Shown here: positions 18,114 through 25,760 of the stretch, one piece after another
How the letters are laid out: each line of letters opens with the position of its first letter
Numbering within the stretch: the stretch's first letter is position 1
Assembly (NCBI GenBank): GCA_017624715.1
Contig: JAGAMN010000050.1
Span: 1 to 64,000, forward strand
Origin: Oscillospiraceae bacterium
GTDB lineage: Bacteria; Bacillota; Clostridia; Oscillospirales; Oscillospiraceae
Reading direction: 5' to 3'
DNA length: 64,000 nt
Position numbers and translations under genes: made by a program
The notes under the pieces: generated by a model
Database searches by the model: none
Told to the model about the DNA's origin: nothing
The model's input: the letters and a program-made list of their open reading frames with translations, nothing else

Positions 18114-18140
18114 AGCAGAAAAGATAAAGGAGGTTATTCC

Positions 18141-18830
18141 ATGTACGCTTATGATTATGAGTACGCGTTTGAAGCGGATCTGATGGAATTCCTGGGGCAG
18201 TTTGGTTATGTATTTCTGGGAATCGCAGCCGGATTTTTGATGATCGCACTGACCATTGGACTGGTGATATATATTTTCCAGTCTGTCGGCCTGCATGCCA
18301 TCGCCAAGCGCAGGGGGCTGCATCACGCCTGGCTGGCCTGGATTCCTGTAGGCACCTACTGGATTGTCGGCAGCATTGCCGATCAGTATCAGTACGTTGC
18401 CAAGGGTAAGATCAAGAATAAGCGCAAGATCCTGCTGAGTCTGAGCCTGGCCTCTTTCGTGTTGGGGCTTGTGTTGAATGTGACATCGTCTATTCTGATG
18501 CTGGCCACCGCGCAGGCGGAGGGGGCCATCGCCGTTTCCGGTATGCTTGGCGTGATTCGGAGCGTGATCAACGCTGTCGTTTCCATTGCGCTGGTGGTAT
18601 TTTGGCATATGGCTCTGTATGATCTGTACTGCTCCTGCAATCCCGACAACGCCGTGGTCTTCCTGATTCTGGGCATCTTTTTCCCCATCACCATCCCCTT
18701 CTTCATTTTCTTCAACCGGAAGAAGGACGGAGGTATGCCTCCCAGAAAGCCTGAACCCCGGACTTATATCCCCCGGGAGCCCGTTTATGAGGAGCCCAAG
18801 GAAACCAGGAATGAGCCTGAACAGCTGTAA
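18141..18830 (+). CDS. Integral membrane protein, unknown function
   Basis: This 229-residue protein has about five hydrophobic spans (near 22-48, 67-80, 98-120, 135-155, 172-190). The C-terminal tail from about 193 is proline- and charge-rich (PPRKPEPRTYIPREPVYEEP). The pattern HAWLAWIPVGTYWIVGSIADQYQY between spans is typical of a group of small uncharacterised Firmicutes membrane proteins. It is transcribed alone with AAAGGAGG before the ATG. No enzymatic motif is visible. Confidence 0.75.
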   Translation: MYAYDYEYAFEADLMEFLGQFGYVFLGIAAGFLMIALTIGLVIYIFQSVGLHAIAKRRGLHHAWLAWIPVGTYWIVGSIADQYQYVAKGKIKNKRKILLSLSLASFVLGLVLNVTSSILMLATAQAEGAIAVSGMLGVIRSVINAVVSIALVVFWHMALYDLYCSCNPDNAVVFLILGIFFPITIPFFIFFNRKKDGGMPPRKPEPRTYIPREPVYEEPKETRNEPEQL

Positions 18831-18833
18831 GGT

Positions 18834-18865
18834 TAAAAAATTCCCCGGCCATAGCCGGGGAATTT
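18834..18865. terminator. Bidirectional terminator
   Basis: AAATTCCCCGGC (18838-18849) pairs with GCCGGGGAATTT (18854-18865). The A run at 18834-18840 gives a good T tract for the minus-strand riboflavin transporter gene. Confidence 0.9.
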
Positions 18866-18871
18866 CTGCGT

Positions 18872-19591
18872 TTACAGGGCCTTGCCGAACAGGGGGCGGG
18901 CCACCCGCTTGTACAGCAGCATGGTCAGCACACTGACCACCGCGCTCTTAAGCAGATTCAGGGGTGCCACGCAGATCAGCACAAAGGTGGTGACATTGTG
19001 GATGCTGCCATTGATGGCGGCGCCCATGGCGATGATGGTATCCAGAGGCAGACCGAAAAGCTGGGAGAATTTGGGCAGCAGGTAGACTGCATTGAATGCA
19101 GAGCCGAAGACGGTCATGCAGAAGCTGCCGGTAATGAGGCCGATGAGGGCGGAGTGCTTGCTCTTGTGAGCGTGATAGATGATGGTGGCGGGGAGCACCA
19201 GGCTGCAGCCCACGGCGAAATTGGCGAAATCACCCACGAAGGCGGTGGAGGTACCCTTCAGCAGCAGCTTCAGAACAATCTTGATGCCCTCGCAGGCAAC
19301 CGTGGCGGAGGGGCCGAGGAAGAAGCCGCACAGCAGAACCGGCAGCTCTGAGAAGTCCAGCTTGTAAAACTCCGGGGCGATAAAGGCCAGGGGGAAATCC
19401 AGAATATGCAGCACCGCTGCGATGGCGGCGCAGATACCGATGATGGAGACCCGCTGGGCGGGGGTGACTTTCCGGATTTCGGGCATGTGTCTTTCAGCCG
19501 CTTTGGCGAGGATGGCAAGGGCCGCGATGATGGCGATGCACATCAGGATGAAGGACAGGTTTTCGATGATTTGGGACCACAGACTGTTCAT
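18872..19591 (-). CDS. ribU: ECF transporter S component, riboflavin (RibU)
   Basis: This is the substrate-binding membrane subunit of an energy-coupling factor transporter. It has 239 residues with about six spans and the riboflavin-type central region DFPLAFIAPEFYKLDFSELPVLLCGFFLGP. Assignment to riboflavin rests on this motif and on the FMN riboswitch immediately upstream. The start at 19591 (MNSLWSQ) has GAGGTG upstream; the 30 residues predicted before it lie inside the riboswitch expression platform and are not real. The A and T subunits are not adjacent, as usual for shared ECF modules. Confidence 0.92.
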   Translation of the reverse strand: MNSLWSQIIENLSFILMCIAIIAALAILAKAAERHMPEIRKVTPAQRVSIIGICAAIAAVLHILDFPLAFIAPEFYKLDFSELPVLLCGFFLGPSATVACEGIKIVLKLLLKGTSTAFVGDFANFAVGCSLVLPATIIYHAHKSKHSALIGLITGSFCMTVFGSAFNAVYLLPKFSQLFGLPLDTIIAMGAAINGSIHNVTTFVLICVAPLNLLKSAVVSVLTMLLYKRVARPLFGKAL

Positions 19592-19606
19592 TGTAACACC
19601 TCTTCG

Positions 19607-19640
19607 GTAAAAAAATAACGCTCTGAGAAAACTCAGGGCG
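19607..19640 (-). terminator. Riboswitch-controlled terminator before ribU
   Basis: On the minus strand CGCCCTGAG pairs with CTCAGAGCG around TTTT, with one mismatch, and runs into TTATTTTTTT. It lies between the FMN aptamer and the ribU start, the normal place for an FMN-stabilised terminator. Confidence 0.85.
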
Positions 19641-19670
19641 CTTGATTGGGAACGGCGGGATGCCGTCAGT

Positions 19671-19779
19671 TCTTCTTCCATCCAGACTTTACTGTCGGTA
19701 CCGGAATTACACCGGTTCGGCGCCGAAGCGCTCGCGGACTATACCGCCGGTGGGGAGTTTCACCCCGCCCTGAAGAACC
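19671..19779 (-). promoter_or_regulatory. FMN riboswitch (RFN element)
   Basis: The minus strand carries the hallmark RFN blocks: TTCAGGGCGGGGTG, CTCCCCACCGGCGG, CCGCGAGCG, ACCGACAGT and AGTCTGGATGGAAGAAGA. FMN binding should favour the downstream terminator and switch ribU off. Confidence 0.96.
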
Positions 19780-19796
19780 CATATGAACTTATAAAC

Positions 19797-19825
19797 AAAA
19801 TAGCATGACGACAGCCTGTTGTCAA
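19797..19825 (-). promoter_or_regulatory. Promoter of the FMN riboswitch/ribU unit
   Basis: On the minus strand TTGACA (19820-19825) and TATTTT (19797-19802) are 17 nt apart, just upstream of the aptamer. Confidence 0.75.
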
Positions 19826-19876
19826 GTTTTTGTTTTTGTGGTAAACTGGTGGGGAATTTGAATAATGCAAAATTCG

Positions 19877-19971
19877 AAATGCAGAATGCAGAATTATGGT
19901 GTGCGGAAGGCGCACGATTTAAATTGTTTCCGAAGGAAACTCACTCATTTTTCATTTGGCATTCTGCATTT
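19877..19971. repeat. MITE/REP-like palindromic element
   Basis: Terminal 13-bp inverted repeats AAATGCAGAATGC (19877-19889) and GCATTCTGCATTT (19959-19971) enclose two small hairpins, GTGCG..CGCAC and GTTTCC..GGAAAC. The right end overlaps the stop codon of the DUF4830 gene. There is no coding capacity, consistent with a miniature mobile or REP-type repeat. Confidence 0.6.
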
Positions 19972-20477
19972 TATTTCCCCGTGGTGGGGGCGGTGGTTTC
20001 TGTGGGGGTGTTGGCGGTTTCCGAGGGCATTTTGAAGCCCTGGATCTTGCCGCCGGCTGATGTGTCGGTCACATCGCCGCCGATGACCTTGTTTTTATGG
20101 ACCAGCAGCGTGGCGTAAACCGGCTCCGAGGCGCCGGGGTAGTTGTTGATCTGGTAGACATAGCGCATGACATTTTTTCCGGCGAAGGCACTCAGGTCAT
20201 AGCCCTGATTCTGCTGGAGCTTGTTGTAGCGATCGAATACTTCCGTGGTGGTGCCGGGGATCCGGACCTGACTGGACTCGATGGGGGAATTGGTCACATC
20301 CCAGCCGAAGTCTGTCAGAAATTTGACCCGGGCATCGTTGTTGGAAACGGGGGCGGAGGTGGTCTGCGCCTCCTCGCTGCCGCCAAAGAGCAGGATCAGC
20401 CCCACCAGCACCGCGGCGATCACGCCAAGAATCATCAGTATTTTTTTGAAATTGACCTTTGCGGTCATAACCATCAT
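19971..20477 (-). CDS. DUF4830 membrane-anchored protein
   Basis: This 168-residue protein has one N-terminal membrane span at about 10-31 (KILMILGVIAAVLVGLILLFGG). The extracellular part has FLTDFGWDV, LQQNQGYDLSAFAGKNVMRYVYQINNYPG and NKVIGGDVTD, matching the pattern of DUF4830 proteins of Clostridia. The C-terminal tail is threonine-rich. The function is unknown. The ATG at 20477 follows GGAGGG by about 6 nt. Its 3' end is abutted by a palindromic repeat. Confidence 0.82.
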   Translation of the reverse strand: MMVMTAKVNFKKILMILGVIAAVLVGLILLFGGSEEAQTTSAPVSNNDARVKFLTDFGWDVTNSPIESSQVRIPGTTTEVFDRYNKLQQNQGYDLSAFAGKNVMRYVYQINNYPGASEPVYATLLVHKNKVIGGDVTDTSAGGKIQGFKMPSETANTPTETTAPTTGK

Positions 20478-20548
20478 AGCAATCCCTCCGGTTTTAACAA
20501 TTGGTAGTACAGCCTATTCGGGAATCCGGGGGATAGAACGGAGGAACT

Positions 20549-21247
20549 ATGGAAAGACTGGACAAATTTCTGTGTGACAGCGGTGCAGGTACCCGCAGCC
20601 AGGTTAAGGTTTTGCTGAAGGCAGGCCGGGTCACTGTGGACGGCAAAGTGGAAAAGGACAATGGACGGAAAATCGATCCCGAGACCCAGACCATTGCACT
20701 GGACGGGGAAGTGCTGGGCGGAAAGCGCCGCATTGTGGTGATGCTCAACAAGCCTGCAGGCTTTGTCACAGCCACGGAGGACGCCATGGACCGCACGGTC
20801 ATGGAGCTGTTGCCGGTATCCCTGCGGGCTATGGATGTCAAACCTGTGGGACGGCTTGATAAGGCCACTGAGGGGCTGCTTCTCTTTACCAACGATGGTG
20901 ACCTGCTCCACCGGCTGATCTCTCCGAAGAAGGAAGTCCCCAAGGTCTACTACGCCCGGCATGAGGGCGAAGCGGCTGAGGCGGATGTGCAGGCCTTTGC
21001 AGATGGCCTTACCCTGCGGGACGGCACCGTGTGCCGCAGCGCCAAGCTGGAGCCCCTGGGTCCCGGAGAGAGTCTGATCACCGTTTGCGAGGGCAAGTAT
21101 CATCAGGTCCGCCGGATGATGGCCTCCCGGAACATGACGGTGACCTATCTCGAACGCCGGCAGGAGGCGGGTTTGACCCTGGGGGATCTGAGCCGGGGCA
21201 GTTGCCGGGAACTGACTGAGGAAGAGATCCGATCCATCGACTGTTGA
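20549..21247 (+). CDS. rsuA: Pseudouridine synthase, RsuA family
   Basis: This 232-residue rRNA-modifying enzyme has an N-terminal S4 RNA-binding domain (1-~60, RLDKFLCDSGAGTRSQVKVLLKAGRV) and a catalytic domain with GRLDKATEGLLL, whose Asp is the catalytic residue. KYHQVRRMMAS is typical of the RsuA/RluB/E/F group. The length favours RsuA (16S U516) but RluB-type substrates cannot be excluded. It starts at ATG 20549 after GGAGG. Confidence 0.9.
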   Translation: MERLDKFLCDSGAGTRSQVKVLLKAGRVTVDGKVEKDNGRKIDPETQTIALDGEVLGGKRRIVVMLNKPAGFVTATEDAMDRTVMELLPVSLRAMDVKPVGRLDKATEGLLLFTNDGDLLHRLISPKKEVPKVYYARHEGEAAEADVQAFADGLTLRDGTVCRSAKLEPLGPGESLITVCEGKYHQVRRMMASRNMTVTYLERRQEAGLTLGDLSRGSCRELTEEEIRSIDC

Positions 21248-21370
21248 AAATGCACAACGAAATAGTGTTTTCGGCAAAATGAATAGAAGAAACCCTTCGT
21301 CAGATTCGACAGATGCCGTGATATTACCTAAAAAAACAGAGAGTTTTTGCAATAAAACGTCAAAAGGTAC

Positions 21371-21399
21371 TTGCAATGTGTGCAAAAGCTGTGTATAAT
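21371..21399 (+). promoter_or_regulatory. Promoter of the PucR/CdaR-type regulator
   Basis: TTGCAA (21371-21376) and TATAAT (21394-21399) are 17 nt apart, about 57 nt before the start codon. Confidence 0.75.
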
Positions 21400-21455
21400 A
21401 ACCGTGTGATTTTATGAATTGTGCATTTATGCAAGTTACTAAGGAGGTCTGAAAA

Positions 21456-22544
21456 ATGTCCAACAGTGTTTTTCAGAGTGTCATTGTTCAGTTAAAAGAT
21501 GTTACCGACCGTGTGTTCGGCGTGATCGACACCGAAGGCTGTGTGGTTTCCTGCACCGATATGTCCCTGCTGGGCGAGCGGTGGAGTGATGCTGCCCTGA
21601 AGGTCGGCAGCTCTTCCGACAGCGTGGTCACCTTTGGCCAGAAGAGCTTCAAGGCCATTGTCGGCAACTCCAACTATTTTGAATATGCCGTGTTCTGTGG
21701 CGGCGACGATGAGATCGCCCGCAGCTTCTGCGTTCTGGCCTATGTGGCATTGAATGACGCCAAGACGTTCTATGAAGAAAAGCATGACCGGGGCACCTTT
21801 GTCAAGAATATCATCATGGACAATATCCTGCCCGGTGATATCTACATCCGCGCCAAGGAGCTGCATTTTGCAACCGACGCTCCCCGGGCTGTGTTCCTGA
21901 TCCGTCAGATCGGTCACAGCGACGTGGCTACCGTGGATGTGCTGAGCGGCATGTTCCCCGATAAGCTGCAGGACTTCGTCCTGAGCATCAATGAGACCGA
22001 TATTGCCGTGGTCAAGCAGATCGGCGGCAATACTACCGGCGATGAGCTGGAGAAGATGGCTGCCTCCATTGAGGAGACTCTGAAGACCGAGCTGAGCATC
22101 AAGACCATCATTGGCATCGGCACCGTTTCCGATCACCTGCGGGAACTGGCAGACTCCTATAAGGAAGCGCAGACCGCCATCGATGTGGGCAAGGTCTTTG
22201 ATACCGAGAACAGCATCATGAATTACGAGCGCCTGGGTATCGGCCGCCTGATCTATCAGCTGCCCACTACCCTGTGCGAGATTTTCCTGAGTGAGGTCTT
22301 CAAGAAGAACTCCATCGACTCGCTGGATCAGGAGACGCTGTTTACCATCAACAAGTTCTTTGAGAACAACCTGAACGTTTCCGAAACCTCCCGGAAGCTG
22401 TTTGTCCACCGCAACACCCTGGTCTACCGTCTGGAGAAGATCAAGAAGCTGACCGGGCTGGATCTGCGTCAGTTTGACCACGCCATCGTTTTCAAGGTGG
22501 CGCTGATGGTCCGCAAGTACCTGTCCTCCAGAGAGGCCAGATAA
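21456..22544 (+). CDS. PucR/CdaR-type helix-turn-helix regulator
   Basis: This 362-residue protein ends in the PucR-type helix-turn-helix (about 300-355: FFENNLNVSETSRKLFVHRNTLVYRLEKIKKLTGLDLRQF). The central part (about 110-290) looks like the GGDEF-derived CdaR domain, and the N terminus is a possible sensory module. Known relatives regulate diacid, purine or proline use, but no catabolic gene is adjacent; the gene precedes the FtsEX cluster instead. AAGGAGG precedes ATG. It is a single gene with its own terminator. Confidence 0.85.
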   Translation: MSNSVFQSVIVQLKDVTDRVFGVIDTEGCVVSCTDMSLLGERWSDAALKVGSSSDSVVTFGQKSFKAIVGNSNYFEYAVFCGGDDEIARSFCVLAYVALNDAKTFYEEKHDRGTFVKNIIMDNILPGDIYIRAKELHFATDAPRAVFLIRQIGHSDVATVDVLSGMFPDKLQDFVLSINETDIAVVKQIGGNTTGDELEKMAASIEETLKTELSIKTIIGIGTVSDHLRELADSYKEAQTAIDVGKVFDTENSIMNYERLGIGRLIYQLPTTLCEIFLSEVFKKNSIDSLDQETLFTINKFFENNLNVSETSRKLFVHRNTLVYRLEKIKKLTGLDLRQFDHAIVFKVALMVRKYLSSREAR

Positions 22545-22558
22545 CTGCCGCAAATATT

Positions 22559-22589
22559 GGGGCTGCACCCGGGTGCGGCCCCGTTTTTT
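22559..22589 (+). terminator. Terminator of the PucR/CdaR-type gene
   Basis: GGGGCTGCACCC (22559-22570) pairs with GGGTGCGGCCCC (22571-22582) with one wobble pair and is followed by GTTTTTT. Confidence 0.85.
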
Positions 22590-22662
22590 GCTGAAAAAGA
22601 GCTGAAAAATATTAAGATTGTGTAAAAACGCCCCCGTTTTCCCGCAATTATATCAGTTTGGA

Positions 22663-22691
22663 TTGACATTGTGATTGCAATGTGTTACAAT
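22663..22691 (+). promoter_or_regulatory. Promoter of the ftsEX operon
   Basis: TTGACA (22663-22668) and TACAAT (22686-22691) are 17 nt apart, about 32 nt before ftsE. Confidence 0.8.
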
Positions 22692-22722
22692 TCGGTTACA
22701 CTATGACTGGAGATAGATCGTT

Positions 22723-23412
22723 ATGATAGAATTTACAGATGTTGTTAAATCCTACCCCGAGGGCAATGACGCGCTGAAGGGCGTCAGCATGCAGATCGAG
22801 GATGGAGAATTTTGTTATCTGGTGGGCCCTTCCGGTTCCGGTAAGTCCACCATCATCAAGCTGATCACCGGTGAGATCAAGCCCACCTCCGGTGCCGTTC
22901 ATGTCAACGGTTACTCCCTGGAGCGGATCCGCAAGAAGGAAATTCCCTATCTGCGCCGTACTGTCGGCGTTGTGTTCCAGGATTTCCGCCTGATCAGCAA
23001 TATGACCGTTTATGAAAATGTGGCCTTCGCCATGCGTGTGGTCGGCGCCCGGGAGCGGGAGATCAAGGACCGCGTTCCCTATGTTCTGGACCTGGTCGGC
23101 CTGGCTGAGAAGCATCAGCGCCACCCCGGCGAGCTTTCCGGCGGTGAGCAGCAGAGACTGGCCATCGCCCGCGCGCTGGTCAACAATCCTTCCACCATCA
23201 TTGCCGACGAGCCTACCGGCAACCTGGACCCCGCCATGTCCCTGGAAATCATGAGCCTGCTGGAAGAGATTAACAATCTGGGCACCACCATGCTGGTGGT
23301 TACCCACGCGCAGGATCTGGTGGAGCGGTTCAACAAGAGAACCATTGTGATTAACGACGGCATGATCGTCAGTGACGGAATGGATGGGTATTACAGCTAT
23401 GAGAATCAATAA
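22723..23412 (+). CDS. ftsE: Cell division ATP-binding protein FtsE
   Basis: This is the ABC ATPase of the FtsEX complex, which transmits ATP hydrolysis across the membrane to activate peptidoglycan hydrolases. It has 229 residues, with Walker A GPSGSGKST near 37-45, signature LSGGEQQR, Walker B IIADEPTGNLD and the switch His in VVTHAQD. It is the first gene of ftsE-ftsX-pcsB-pcsB-ctp. Its end overlaps the ftsX start by 14 nt. Confidence 0.96.
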   Translation: MIEFTDVVKSYPEGNDALKGVSMQIEDGEFCYLVGPSGSGKSTIIKLITGEIKPTSGAVHVNGYSLERIRKKEIPYLRRTVGVVFQDFRLISNMTVYENVAFAMRVVGAREREIKDRVPYVLDLVGLAEKHQRHPGELSGGEQQRLAIARALVNNPSTIIADEPTGNLDPAMSLEIMSLLEEINNLGTTMLVVTHAQDLVERFNKRTIVINDGMIVSDGMDGYYSYENQ

Positions 23413-24286
23413 TATCAATTATCTGCTGAAAGAGGGCTTTCGTGGCATTTTCCTCCACGGCTTTATGTCCTTTGCTGCCGTGTGCGTCACGGTGGCATGC
23501 CTGCTGATCGTGGGCAGCTTCTCCATCCTGATGTACAATGTCAACATCATGGTGGAAGACCTGAACCAGACCAATGAGATTCTGGCTTATGTGGACAGCA
23601 GCCTGTCCGAAGCCGAGGCAAAGAGCATCGGCACAAAAATCAATATGATCGAAAACGTGCTGCAGTCGGACTTTGTATCCCGTGAGGAGGCGCTGAAGGA
23701 TTTCATCGCCGACCATCAGGAGGACGAGGCCTTCAGCGGCGTGGAAGCCTCCGATCTGCGCCATCGCTTTGTGGTGGTCCTGGAGGATAATACCATCATC
23801 GAGGATACCGTTGCCCAGATCGAGGATCTGCCCGGCGTGGTCAAGACCCATGCGGAGTACGAGCTGGCAGAGGGCTTCGCCACATTGCAGCAGATCCTGC
23901 AGATGGTGTCCATTGCCATTATTTCCGTGCTGCTGGTGGTCAGTCTGCTGATCATCTCCAACACCGTTAAGCTGGCCATGTATGACCGCCGTGATGAGAT
24001 CGCCATCATGAAGATGGTGGGCGCCACCAATGGCTTTATCCGTCTGCCCTTCGTGGTGGAGGGCTTTACCCTGGGTATGATGGGTGCTGCGCTGGCCTTT
24101 GGTATTGAGTGGGTCATGTATGACGCCCTGGTTGCCAAGATCGCCACCGTCGATACGCTGCAGCTGTTCAGCTTTGTGCCCTTCCAGCAGCTGCTGTGGC
24201 CCATGGTCGCGGTGTTTACCGCCGCCGGCCTGTTTGTTGGCGTGGTCGGCAGCTGGACTTCCATCAGAAAGTTTATGGATGTCTAA
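23399..24286 (+). CDS. ftsX: Cell division membrane protein FtsX
   Basis: This membrane partner of FtsE has 295 residues: an N-terminal span near 21-48, an extracellular loop at about 50-165 that contacts hydrolase coiled coils in known systems, then three spans at 165-290 (VSIAIISVLLVVSLLIIS..., GMMGAALAFGIEWVMY, WPMVAVFTAAGLFVGVVG). MRINNINYLL at 23399 is the usual family start and overlaps ftsE; a GTG nine codons earlier is possible. Confidence 0.94.
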   Translation: MRINNINYLLKEGFRGIFLHGFMSFAAVCVTVACLLIVGSFSILMYNVNIMVEDLNQTNEILAYVDSSLSEAEAKSIGTKINMIENVLQSDFVSREEALKDFIADHQEDEAFSGVEASDLRHRFVVVLEDNTIIEDTVAQIEDLPGVVKTHAEYELAEGFATLQQILQMVSIAIISVLLVVSLLIISNTVKLAMYDRRDEIAIMKMVGATNGFIRLPFVVEGFTLGMMGAALAFGIEWVMYDALVAKIATVDTLQLFSFVPFQQLLWPMVAVFTAAGLFVGVVGSWTSIRKFMDV

Positions 24287-24307
24287 GAATTACTTTGGAG
24301 CAAATCA

Positions 24308-25567
24308 ATGAGAAACAGAAAACAATGGGTATCGGTCCTGGCAGGATTCCTGGCGGCAGTGCTGCTGCTGAGTCTGATCCTGAGCGTGGTCCCTGCCCGG
24401 GTTAGTGCCGCTTCTTCCAAGGAGATCAAAAAACAGCTTGAAGCGCTGAAGGAAGAGAAAAAAGAGATCCAGGCACAGATCGACGAGGTTCAGAGCCAGT
24501 ATGATGCCAATGCCGACGAGATCACCGGCATGGTGTCACAGAAGGATGCCATTGACCAGGAGATCCATCTGCTCAATGAACAGGTCAGCATCATCAATGA
24601 GCAGCTGGCCGCCTACAACCAGCTGATCGCCGACAAGCAGGATGAGCTGGATATGGCCAAGTACCAGCTGGCGGAATTGAACGAAAAGAACAAAGAACGG
24701 ATCCGTGCCATGGAGGAGGAGGGAAAGCTCTCCTACTGGTCTATCATTTTTAAGGCCAATGACTTCTCCGACCTGATGGACCGGATCAATATGATCCAGG
24801 AGATCAACGACTCCGACCGCCGCAGACTGGAGGAGATGAGCATCGCTGCCGAGAAGGTGGCGGCCACCCAGGAAGAGCTGACGCTGGAGAAGGCTGATCT
24901 GGAAGACGCCAGAGCCGAGCTGGACGCCACCGAGGCGGAGCTGGCGGAAAAGCGGACCCAGGCTGATGAGCTGCTGATCCAGCTGATCGCCAAGGGGGAG
25001 GAATTCCAGGCCATCATTGACGAATCCGAAGAACTTCAGGACGAGCTCATGCAGGAGATCGCCCAGGCGGAGAAGGACCTGAAGGAGGCCGAATATAAGG
25101 AGTGGCTGGCTACCTATGTGCCCCCCACCACCAAGCCCTCCGGCAAGGATACTACCCCCAGCACCCAGGCCCCCTCCTCTTCCGGTTGGGTCAGCCCGGT
25201 CAAGTCCTATACCCTGACCAGCCCCTTCGGCATGCGTCTGCATCCCATCCAGAAGGTCTGGAAGATGCACAACGGCGTTGATATGGCCGCCCCCCAGGGC
25301 ACGCCCATCTACGCGGCCAAGAGCGGCAAGGTCACCAAGACTTCTTACCAGGCCGGCGGCGCCGGTTATTATGTGACCATCAACCACGGCGACGGCTTCA
25401 GTTCCGTGTATATGCACATGACCCACTACATCGTCAGCCCGGGTCAGTATGTCAATGCCGGTCAGGTCATCGGCTATGTGGGTTCCACCGGCGGTTCCAC
25501 CGGTCCCCACCTGCATTTCGGTATTTCTTATAATGGTACATACGTCAATCCGATGAACTATGTTTAA
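24308..25567 (+). CDS. PcsB/EnvC-like M23 murein hydrolase (first copy)
   Basis: This 419-residue secreted protein has a signal peptide at 1-35 (ending VSAAS), a long coiled coil at about 36-265 rich in Glu, Lys and Gln, a Pro/Thr/Ser linker at 270-300, and a C-terminal LytM/M23 zinc peptidase. Metal-site motifs HNGVDMA and HLHFGI are present. In known FtsEX systems such a coiled-coil hydrolase binds the FtsX loop and splits septal peptidoglycan. The position just after ftsX fits that role. GGAG precedes ATG. Confidence 0.93.
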   Translation: MRNRKQWVSVLAGFLAAVLLLSLILSVVPARVSAASSKEIKKQLEALKEEKKEIQAQIDEVQSQYDANADEITGMVSQKDAIDQEIHLLNEQVSIINEQLAAYNQLIADKQDELDMAKYQLAELNEKNKERIRAMEEEGKLSYWSIIFKANDFSDLMDRINMIQEINDSDRRRLEEMSIAAEKVAATQEELTLEKADLEDARAELDATEAELAEKRTQADELLIQLIAKGEEFQAIIDESEELQDELMQEIAQAEKDLKEAEYKEWLATYVPPTTKPSGKDTTPSTQAPSSSGWVSPVKSYTLTSPFGMRLHPIQKVWKMHNGVDMAAPQGTPIYAAKSGKVTKTSYQAGGAGYYVTINHGDGFSSVYMHMTHYIVSPGQYVNAGQVIGYVGSTGGSTGPHLHFGISYNGTYVNPMNYV

Positions 25568-25573
25568 TACTGT

Positions 25574-25605
25574 TTTCAATTTGAAATCCTTGTTTCAAAT
25601 TGGAA
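25574..25605 (+). other. Hairpin between the two M23 genes
   Basis: TTTCAATTTGAAA (25574-25586) pairs with TTTCAAATTGGAA (25593-25605) with one mismatch. There is no T tract, so it may be an RNA stability element between the paralogues. The remaining 150 nt of the gap show no clear promoter. Confidence 0.4.
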
Positions 25606-25760
25606 GACACCGCCATTCGGCGTTGTCAATTCTGATATTTTTGCAAAAGAAAATAACAGAATTCCGTCTCATTATGATCTTCATATTAAAAACTTCAACG
25701 CTCCACATTAAAGTTTTTAATTGAATATCAGTATAAGACCCCGCACCAAAGGAGAAGACT

